IMG/VR virus record: IMGVR_UViG_3300043122_000020
Coordinates: 1 to 46,246 of that record
Source of the DNA: a virus
DNA length: 46,246 nt
Reading direction: 5' to 3' (one strand)
The position numbers and the translations under genes were made by a program. The first letter of the stretch is position 1; each line of letters opens with the position of its first letter. Below are positions 40,138 through 46,246 of this stretch, in pieces. The notes under the pieces were generated by a model. It searched no databases. It had not been told where the DNA came from and worked only from the letters and a program-made list of their open reading frames with translations.

Positions 40138-42459
40138 TCAGCCACCGAGCACAAACTCCGGAGTAATTGCGAGAATTGTCATCGGCAACGGGTCACGCTG
40201 CTGAATCACTACTCGACCGTTGTCATTCCAGTCTGCACCAATGGTTACACGTTGCTCAAACGTCTTCAGGCTCATGGTGTCGTATCCGTCAGAGTCGAAT
40301 CGAGGTTTGATCTCGACCATGTTGTCTCTTGTCGGACCTACCCAGCCACCACGGGAGTTGAGCACCTGTATCGCAACCTCAGAGACGTTCTTCTTTCTAC
40401 CCAGGGTAGCCTCTGCGTTGGTGTCGATACCCAGAGTCTCGATCTCTGAGAGGTATTCCAAACCCACATGCACCACGCTGGCGACACGTGGGAGGGCGAT
40501 CTGTCCACCGGAGACTGTGATGTTCGGTACACGGTAGCCGTCAGCTAACACGACCACGTCCTCGCCCTCAAGATGGTCAAGCCCTGAGATGGTTGTTGCA
40601 GGATCACCGCGATACGTCAGACCGGAGTCAACGAAGAACGACTCAACAGCGTCAGAGTTTTCACGCTCATCAAGTCTCTCTACGTAGCGCACCTGCTGAC
40701 CGTTTATCTCGCGTCTTACCACAAAGTATACGGCGTCTCTGCTTCCTTCTTTGATTGATGCGACGGACTCGAAAACACCGTCTGTTTCGTGTCGATGCCA
40801 TGCCCACACCTTGTGTTCTTTTTGATAGGTTAAGCCGAGCAGGATACCGTCATCCCGGACACACCAGAGGACGCCGCATGGCTCTTCAGCGTAAATCATG
40901 TCCACGATCTCGTGACCCTCGAACAGATGCTCAGCCATGATGCTCAGATCGTTGCCGATGTATCTGGCGTCGTCTATGGCGTAACTCAGATCCCTGATTC
41001 TGTTGCCCTTCTCCTGCACGAAGAGTACGGAGTCGCTGACTACAGCAGGTCTCACGTCACTTGCGCCGATGTAAGACTGAGGCTTTGCACCGATGGTGCT
41101 GGGAGTCAAGACGTAGTTCTCACCCTCAGTCACTTTGTGCATTGCACCAGAGGTAAGGAGCATCAGGTCATCTACAGCAATGATGTGACGGATCTCGTTG
41201 ATTTGTCGCGCTGCAATCGTGAATGTGATGGCGTCATCGTCACGCGCCGGACGTGAGAAGCGCATGGAGTTGTAAACGCCAGTCTGCGTGCAGTAGAGTG
41301 TCTGCGGATTGGAGTCAGTGTTGCCGAACAGCTTGCGCTGCTGGTAATACGCCACTGTTCCAGGGTAACCGTCCTCAGTAGAGAGAAAAGGATTGTTCTC
41401 TTCTGGAGGAGTCACGCTGGTGTCAGGCGCTATGTTGTAATCAACGTAGACGTTTGTGTTTGCCTCACCTATGAAGCCGTACACACCTGAACCGTTGCTG
41501 GGGTCCTTGTAGATGGTGTAATAATCAGCGTCAGCGACTTCATTCCACTCCAGACGCACGCCAGCAGTCACCGAGAGGGATGGTGTAGTCACGTTTACCT
41601 CTATCGACGGAAACGACTCAACACCGTCAACGGTCGCAGTGACCACGTAACGGTAATTCTTGTCAAAGTCTCCGGCACCGTCACCCACAACAGTGATACC
41701 GTTGAGCGTAAATGCCTCACCACCGGATGAATACTCGTCGGTGTTATTGTAAGCAATGCTGAAACTGGTTGAGTCGATCAGGGTGATAACGTGAGACGTG
41801 CCGTTAAGCGGATGATCGTAGTAGAAGTAAACCCCCGGGTCAGTTTCCACCTGAGCCGTGATGTTGTCAAACGACACATACGTGCCGTCAGAGAACCCGT
41901 GCGCTGTCGCTGTGGTGATTACAGCAGGATCGGCAACAGTGATGCCGGAAATGTTAGCAGACAAAGCAGAGGCAAAGCTGGGTACATCCACATCTGACGC
42001 AAAGCTGACCGTATCCAGTGACCACGCGTCATGGTCGGTCCTGCTCAAGTCACGAGGCTGGTAATCACGGTGACAGATAGTCATGACGTCTGCTGACTGG
42101 GTGAACTTCAGCATGGTCAAATCGTCTTCATGATACGGTGTCACGATCTCATAGATTAAACCCGTACCTGAGTCCACCACATAACCACCATCCTTGATTA
42201 CACGGATGCAGTTGTGACTGAACTCAAGTATGTAGGTCTGTTGTGTATTAAACTCGAACGGGATCAGACGTGTCTTGCTTGTAGAGTCCTTTACCTCACC
42301 GATGAAACGCAAACCGGGGCGATTGACTATGCCGCCCTGCGCCCGGACTATGAAGTTCCGACAAGCAGCAAGCCCTGTTGTGTACCGCTGCAGGTCTGCT
42401 CTGTAATGTAGTCCCGGATCAAGCTCACCGGAGACAAAACTTCTGCTTGCCATCTTCAT
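40138..42459 (-). CDS. Tail tubular protein B (nozzle, T7 gp12-like)
   Basis: This encodes 773 residues. The N-terminal signature SFVSGELDPGLHYRADLQRY with GLAACRNFIVRAQGGIVNRP is typical of the gp12/nozzle family. The remainder is beta-rich, as expected for the beta-propeller nozzle that forms the distal tail. A fibronectin-like insert appears at about residues 255-350 (VSVTAGVRLEWNEVADADYY-like text). AGGA precedes ATG 42459, with an alternative ATG two codons later. Confidence 0.93.
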   Translation of the reverse strand: MKMASRSFVSGELDPGLHYRADLQRYTTGLAACRNFIVRAQGGIVNRPGLRFIGEVKDSTSKTRLIPFEFNTQQTYILEFSHNCIRVIKDGGYVVDSGTGLIYEIVTPYHEDDLTMLKFTQSADVMTICHRDYQPRDLSRTDHDAWSLDTVSFASDVDVPSFASALSANISGITVADPAVITTATAHGFSDGTYVSFDNITAQVETDPGVYFYYDHPLNGTSHVITLIDSTSFSIAYNNTDEYSSGGEAFTLNGITVVGDGAGDFDKNYRYVVTATVDGVESFPSIEVNVTTPSLSVTAGVRLEWNEVADADYYTIYKDPSNGSGVYGFIGEANTNVYVDYNIAPDTSVTPPEENNPFLSTEDGYPGTVAYYQQRKLFGNTDSNPQTLYCTQTGVYNSMRFSRPARDDDAITFTIAARQINEIRHIIAVDDLMLLTSGAMHKVTEGENYVLTPSTIGAKPQSYIGASDVRPAVVSDSVLFVQEKGNRIRDLSYAIDDARYIGNDLSIMAEHLFEGHEIVDMIYAEEPCGVLWCVRDDGILLGLTYQKEHKVWAWHRHETDGVFESVASIKEGSRDAVYFVVRREINGQQVRYVERLDERENSDAVESFFVDSGLTYRGDPATTISGLDHLEGEDVVVLADGYRVPNITVSGGQIALPRVASVVHVGLEYLSEIETLGIDTNAEATLGRKKNVSEVAIQVLNSRGGWVGPTRDNMVEIKPRFDSDGYDTMSLKTFEQRVTIGADWNDNGRVVIQQRDPLPMTILAITPEFVLGG

Positions 42460-42462
42460 AAT

Positions 42463-43107
42463 CTATTTCCTCACGTCAATAAGTCTTGAGTACCTGGGTG
42501 CCGGTCTCCTGCTTTCGTTCATGTTGGACGCCACGGCAGACGAGATGGTCATTTTGTACAGCTCCAGCTCATCCCCGCGCATGGTCCGCCCGATGTCCCC
42601 ACCCATGACAGGCACAGCGATCATGCTTGCCAGATAATGTGTCAATGCTTTGACGAACTGCGGGTCAAAAAGCGTCGGGTCTTTGACGTTCTTGGTGTAA
42701 ATAGCGTAAGCATCCTGCTGATCCGTGACTATCATCTTACCGTCGCCACCGGATACAATCTCGAATTTCATCTCTGTGTCAGGGATCACATAGTCTTCAC
42801 GATAATGCTCGTTGTAAAACTCAGCAGGGTTCTTCAGACCGTAGTCCGCTATCACGCTTTGAACTCTCAGGCAGTCAATGGGGTACTGGTACGCATACAA
42901 CCACTCCTGCGGCTCCACGGTCATGAGCTGCAGGGCTGCACTCTTCTTTGCGAAGTTCCACGGGGTGTCCTGTAAAATGAACTGGCGAGCAATGTCGTAA
43001 TGTAGCTTACACTGCTGCGCCTCAATACTTGCCTCCGTGAGCGAGTTTATGCTCTTAGCACGAATCGACGCTAAAGCCATGTTGCAGATTTCGACAATAC
43101 TCGCCAT
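42463..43107 (-). CDS. Tail tubular protein A (adaptor, T7 gp11-like)
   Basis: This encodes 214 residues. Family features: an N-terminal helical pair with EICNMALASIRAKSINSLTE, then AQQCKLHYDIARQFILQDTP and WNFAKKSAALQLM, YAYQYPIDCLRVQSV, and DPQFVKALTHYLASMIAVPV. This adaptor joins portal to nozzle. AAGGAG precedes ATG 43107, and the gene directly precedes tail tubular protein B, as in other podoviruses. Confidence 0.93.
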   Translation of the reverse strand: MASIVEICNMALASIRAKSINSLTEASIEAQQCKLHYDIARQFILQDTPWNFAKKSAALQLMTVEPQEWLYAYQYPIDCLRVQSVIADYGLKNPAEFYNEHYREDYVIPDTEMKFEIVSGGDGKMIVTDQQDAYAIYTKNVKDPTLFDPQFVKALTHYLASMIAVPVMGGDIGRTMRGDELELYKMTISSAVASNMNESRRPAPRYSRLIDVRK

Positions 43108-43118
43108 GTTTCAGCTCC

Positions 43119-43340
43119 TTAAAGGGTTTCCACCCCACCATCGTCGCCCATGAAGTCTTCGACCTTTTCCTTCGGCTTCGTGGTCTTTTTGCGCTGCTGC
43201 GCCGGGGTACTCTTTATCTCCTCAAGCCACGAGGGTACAGGCTTCAGGGGTTTAGAGGTTACAACAGGATCATGCTTGCCGCCTGGCTCACGAAGCACGC
43301 CCCCGAAGAAACCTTTTTCTTTGACTTTATAGCTTGGCAT
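43119..43340 (-). CDS. Small conserved late protein (73 aa)
   Basis: This encodes 73 residues: KVKEKGFFGGVLREPGGKHD at the start, then PVPSWLEEI and a Lys-rich tail. A GFYGG...PGGKHDPV...PSWL pattern is known from short phage proteins between capsid and tail genes, without a defined role. TAAGGAG precedes ATG 43340. It is the first gene after the terminator at 43358-43384. Confidence 0.75.
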   Translation of the reverse strand: MPSYKVKEKGFFGGVLREPGGKHDPVVTSKPLKPVPSWLEEIKSTPAQQRKKTTKPKEKVEDFMGDDGGVETL

Positions 43341-43357
43341 TGGATCGCTCCTTATTT

Positions 43358-43384
43358 GAAAAAGGGGAGGTGTTACCCTCCCCT
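43358..43384 (-). terminator. Terminator after the capsid cement gene
   Basis: On the minus strand, AGGGGAGG (43384-43377) pairs with CCTCCCCT (43370-43363) across a 6-base loop, followed by TTTTTCA. It splits head from tail genes in the late operon and would raise capsid-gene output over tail-gene output. Confidence 0.9.
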
Positions 43385-43396
43385 CATCGGTTTAAG

Positions 43397-43834
43397 TTAC
43401 GCCCCTGTGACGTTGGTCTGATTACCCATGGTAATGCCTGCAGTAATCTTGCCTGCGGTGGCGGCGGTGCCGGTTACAGTGTAGCGCACGCCGAGATACC
43501 GCCCAGTGAGACCGTTGGGGAGGCACTGAATGGCTACCTGCTGCCCGACAGTCAGGTCAGCAAGGACAATGGTCTGCTCTGCCAACTTGGTGCCGTCAGA
43601 CAGGTCAGAAGCGTCACCGGTCTCGATGGACACGGTGAGGCTGGTCAGAGTGGCGAAGTCCTCAGTCACCTGCACGAGAACAGGGATCGGGTTGCCTTTA
43701 CCCACGTCACCGTGAAGAGCGGCTGCGGCGTCATACGGAGTGCCACTGTCGCCCAGGTCGATTACGTTCTCAGAGAGTGCTGTCGCGGTGATCGCCTGAT
43801 CATCCGAGAACAACTGATTAGCTGAAAAGATCAT
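43397..43834 (-). CDS. Capsid cement/decoration protein (Bbp16-like)
   Basis: This encodes 145 residues: MIFSANQLFSDDQAITATAL, then NVIDLGDSGTPYDAA, GKGNPIPVLVQVTEDFATL and GRYLGVRYTVTGT. These match the Bbp16-type capsid cement proteins found after the major capsid gene in BPP-1-like phages. It binds the capsid surface and stabilises it. AAAGGAG precedes ATG 43834. A strong terminator follows. Confidence 0.88.
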   Translation of the reverse strand: MIFSANQLFSDDQAITATALSENVIDLGDSGTPYDAAAALHGDVGKGNPIPVLVQVTEDFATLTSLTVSIETGDASDLSDGTKLAEQTIVLADLTVGQQVAIQCLPNGLTGRYLGVRYTVTGTAATAGKITAGITMGNQTNVTGA

Positions 43835-43859
43835 GATGTTACTCCTTTATCAAAGATGA

Positions 43860-44858
43860 TTATGATACCAGTTCTTCAGTGTTGATCAGTGCGTCAGTCT
43901 CACGGATGGGGATACCACGATAAGTCATTACTTCCTTACCCTGGATCTCCATCGGCTTCAGACGAATGAAGCTGTCAGATGCGCCCGCGTTGGTGCCGAG
44001 AGCGTCCAATGCTTCGAGGACGTCACGGTTGCAGTAGATGGCAACATTGCCGCCAGCTACACGACGATTCTGCAGCTTGTAGTACGCTTTACGCATGAAA
44101 TCGTACAGGGCAACAGATCCGGCAGCCATGTCACTCACGTCGATATTGCAGATGCGGGACACATAGCGCCAGTCTTTAACAGCGAGACCGAGGTGCCAAG
44201 AGAACATTTCCTCTTCAACATAATACGGGTTGCCGCTGTCGTCGGCTACACGCTGCTCGCCTTTGTCCTCACGCTTCACGCCAGCCTGGGTGCCTTTGGG
44301 ATAGAGCAGGTGACACTGATTGTCACCCCAGGTCACAAACCAGATTGAGGTGTTATCGCTACCAATACCACCAGCCTTGATGATCTGACCACCGTTGGGG
44401 GCAGACGTGTCATTGAAGCGAGGAGTCAGACCCATGAACTGCTCGGGATCTGACGCACTGTTGCCATAGAACATACGGGTTGCGGCTTCCTGGTTCATCG
44501 CCTCAAGATAAGCCTGAGCTTCACTGAGGCGGATGGCGCCGGGGTTGCCTGAGAGTGCCAGCAGACGCTTGTCAACGCTTGACAGACCCTCAACGAAACC
44601 GGTGGTGTCCTCTACCTGCGCCTTGGTTGACTTGCCCTGCGGGATACCCTGATACAGTTTGCCCCATGTCACTGTCGGGAGACCGGTACGCACGGTGTGC
44701 AGATGCTTGGTGCCGGAGTTACACTCCATAGCCAGCGCATCATCAAGCACCGGGTTCATCTCAGTGAGCATTTCGATTACGTCAGCCACAGTCCCGTCAG
44801 GGTTCTGCGACTTGTAGACATCAATCAGGTCTACGAATTTTGATCCGAGAATTGCCAT
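43860..44858 (-). CDS. Major capsid protein (Bbp17-like)
   Basis: This encodes 332 residues without a prohead-protease site. Family text includes MNPVLDDALAMECNSGTKH, LPTVTWGKLYQGIPQGKSTK, ATRMFYGNSASDPEQFMGLT and the C-terminal YRGIPIRETDALINTEE. It is presumed to have the HK97 fold. The scaffold gene precedes it and the cement gene follows, the normal head-gene order. AAAGGAG precedes ATG 44858. Confidence 0.93.
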   Translation of the reverse strand: MAILGSKFVDLIDVYKSQNPDGTVADVIEMLTEMNPVLDDALAMECNSGTKHLHTVRTGLPTVTWGKLYQGIPQGKSTKAQVEDTTGFVEGLSSVDKRLLALSGNPGAIRLSEAQAYLEAMNQEAATRMFYGNSASDPEQFMGLTPRFNDTSAPNGGQIIKAGGIGSDNTSIWFVTWGDNQCHLLYPKGTQAGVKREDKGEQRVADDSGNPYYVEEEMFSWHLGLAVKDWRYVSRICNIDVSDMAAGSVALYDFMRKAYYKLQNRRVAGGNVAIYCNRDVLEALDALGTNAGASDSFIRLKPMEIQGKEVMTYRGIPIRETDALINTEELVS

Positions 44859-44861
44859 TGT

Positions 44862-45494
44862 TTACTCTCCTTTACCGTATAGGCGTTCAACAACTGATTT
44901 CTGTGTGTTTGATACTCGCGCCCCGCTCTCGGGGTTATCTTCCTGCACAAGCTTTCCAATTTTATAAAACGCACGCACCATTTCAGGGTGAGATCCGATG
45001 CCGTAGTTATCCATAAGCTCTTTAAGCTCCGGAGACCCTACTTTCTCTATGCCGAGCTTAGCGATTCCGATGTTCTTGTCAAAGTCTTCACCACCGAGTT
45101 CCTTATCGTTCTTGACGGCCTCGGTCCACTCGTTCACCTGCTTAGTGTGTGCCTCCACTTGCGACTGCACTTGCTTTGCCTGAAGATCGACAAACTTCTG
45201 CGCCTGCTCTTTAGTCAGACCCAACTCCGAAAACAACGGTGTAGCTTCTTTGAGAAGATCCTCGTCAAGCTCCATTCCTTCCGGTAGTTCAAAGTCCTTG
45301 TAATCGTCAGGCGAGGTCTGTTGCCCCTCTTCACCTTGATCAAGGTTTTCCTCAGTCTGTTGACCAGTGTCTTCAGTCTGAGTGTTTTCGGTTCCCTCTG
45401 CAGCGGGTTCCTGGGTTTGTTGCCCTTCATCCTGCTGGGCAATGTTTGCACTGGTCTCTTCGGCAGCGCCGTCTGCCAATTCTGGATCAGCCAT
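44862..45494 (-). CDS. Scaffolding protein
   Basis: This encodes 210 residues from ATG 45494. The first half is disordered and rich in Gln, Glu and Thr. The second half is helical (LFSELGLTKEQAQKFVDLQA, NEWTEAVKNDKELGGEDFDK, MVRAFYKIGKLVQED), which is the standard design of phage capsid assembly proteins. AAAGGAG is 7 bases from ATG 45494 but only 1 base from the in-frame ATG 45500, so the shorter form is preferred. Confidence 0.9.
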   Translation of the reverse strand: MADPELADGAAEETSANIAQQDEGQQTQEPAAEGTENTQTEDTGQQTEENLDQGEEGQQTSPDDYKDFELPEGMELDEDLLKEATPLFSELGLTKEQAQKFVDLQAKQVQSQVEAHTKQVNEWTEAVKNDKELGGEDFDKNIGIAKLGIEKVGSPELKELMDNYGIGSHPEMVRAFYKIGKLVQEDNPESGARVSNTQKSVVERLYGKGE

Positions 45495-45753
45495 TGTCAT
45501 TCTCCTTTAGCATCTGTTGATACGAGTTTGGTGCGTGTTGGGTAACATCGCTCAAAAGCATCAGACCCTGGTTGCGACCGCCCTCGTTGAAAATGGTTTG
45601 GTTGCTCTGTCCTGCGAACGAGCAACGATATATTCCTGCCCTGTCTAATAACTTATACACCACACGACGACCCGCCTCAGTCCCCATGACCTCACGGATG
45701 TCGTTGACCTCCTGTTGCCTTGTCTGCTCAATCTGCTCCTTTGACTTAGCCAT
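45487..45753 (-). CDS. Bbp19-like conserved head-region protein
   Basis: This encodes 88 residues: EVNDIREVMGTEAGRRVVYK, RAGIYRCSFAGQSNQTIFNE and GGRNQGLMLLSDV. This resembles the Bbp19 family of small proteins encoded between portal and scaffold in BPP-1-like phages. The role is unknown. The start is ATG 45753, overlapping the portal stop (TGATG) with GGGAGAGG upstream, in preference to the TTG one codon earlier. Confidence 0.85.
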   Translation of the reverse strand: MAKSKEQIEQTRQQEVNDIREVMGTEAGRRVVYKLLDRAGIYRCSFAGQSNQTIFNEGGRNQGLMLLSDVTQHAPNSYQQMLKENDNG

Positions 45754-46246
45754 CAACCTCTCCCTGCCATTCCAGCCATGTCCATCAGACGTTGCAGAGC
45801 TGTGTTCTCGTTGGTGAGGTCAGTCTCCTGCAAGGTCTTAGCTGATTGAGCCATATCTGCACCGCTCTCAGCCATCTGTTGAGCCTGTTGCTGCTGCATT
45901 TCCTGCTGCAACTTGGCTTTGACTTCCTCGTCGCTGTTAAGCAACTCAGGACTGACACCGATAGACTCGGCATACTCCTCGACACTCTGTGTTGCGTTGA
46001 ACTTGTGCCGCGCTTCAGGCCACACTTGAGCAATGTTGCTGATGTATCCCGCCACTTGTTCAATGTTGCCTGTAGCCACGATGCGCTGCGCCTGTGCGAG
46101 CACGGAGATGTACTCGACTTTAAGCTCAGTCCCCTGCAGCACCTCGGGAATGTCACCAAGGATACCGGCGTCCAGTGCGATCTGGAACGTGCGGTCGATG
46201 AGCGGATCCAGCAGCTCATTGTGCAGACGCTCAAGCACGGGGCCAA
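45753..46246 (-). CDS. Portal (head-tail connector) protein, C-terminal part
   Basis: This encodes the last ~165 residues of the portal. It repeats the last ~42 codons of the left-end part (LLDPLIDRTFQIALDAGILG) and continues to the Gln/Ala-rich C-terminus (KAKLQQEMQQQQAQQMAESG) and DMAGMAGRG. The first 127 bases on this strand are the repeated closure segment. The internal ATG near 46238 is not a true start. Confidence 0.93.
   Translation of the reverse strand, partial: GPVLERLHNELLDPLIDRTFQIALDAGILGDIPEVLQGTELKVEYISVLAQAQRIVATGNIEQVAGYISNIAQVWPEARHKFNATQSVEEYAESIGVSPELLNSDEEVKAKLQQEMQQQQAQQMAESGADMAQSAKTLQETDLTNENTALQRLMDMAGMAGRG
46120..46246. repeat. Terminal direct repeat, copy 2 (circular closure)
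   Basis: This is identical to 1-127. Removing one copy gives a 46,119-bp circle in which the portal gene is intact (558 residues). Confidence 0.95.

Overview
The window is a complete tailed-phage genome in linearised circular form. Bases 1-127 are repeated exactly at 46120-46246, so the unique length is 46,119 bp and the cut falls inside the portal gene. The virion genes describe a short-tailed (podovirus-type) phage: a portal of the head-tail connector type, T7-like tail tubular proteins A and B, T7 gp13/gp14-like internal proteins, a 3,221-residue giant virion protein, and a fibre adaptor followed by a beta-helix spike. The head genes resemble those of Bordetella phage BPP-1 (Bbp16, Bbp17 and Bbp19 types). 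No single-subunit RNA polymerase, integrase, repressor or reverse transcriptase was recognised, so the phage probably relies on host RNA polymerase and is probably strictly lytic. The host is most likely a Gram-negative bacterium, given the lipoprotein/spanin-like lysis genes. No closer host call is supported.

Layout. (1) Late minus-strand block: from 3996 down to 1, across the circular joint to 46119, and down to 24201. In transcription order it holds small and large terminase, two small proteins, portal, Bbp19-like protein, scaffold, major capsid, cement protein, terminator, small protein, tail tubular A and B, three internal proteins, the giant protein, fibre adaptor, spike and a lysis cassette. 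(2) A 683-bp intergenic region, 3997-4679, carries repeated CTGTTGA sites and AT-rich DNA and is a candidate origin/control region. (3) Plus-strand block 4680-13041: a four-repeat putative DNA-binding protein, a sliding-clamp-like protein, a MazG-like enzyme, a C5 cytosine methyltransferase overlapped in another frame by an HNH endonuclease, then a run of small, often Cys-rich or coiled-coil accessory proteins ending in a strong terminator. (4) Minus-strand block 16118-13077: a small membrane protein, a primase-helicase and a SLOG/DUF2493 protein. (5) Plus-strand replication/recombination block 16240-24196, behind a good sigma70-type promoter: putative RHH regulator, Pro/Ala-linker protein, DUF2800 nuclease, DUF2815 ssDNA-binding protein, terminator, family B DNA polymerase, VRR-NUC nuclease, SNF2-like helicase interrupted by an intein, and a DUF5675 protein.

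How it fits together. Blocks 3-5 supply replication (primase-helicase, PolB, clamp-like protein, SSB, nucleases, helicase), nucleotide-pool control and DNA modification. The late block builds the particle and ends with lysis. The most unusual features are the two-frame coding of the methyltransferase locus, the repeat protein whose module also caps the primase-helicase, the intein placed exactly in a Walker A motif, and the giant polyvalent virion protein.
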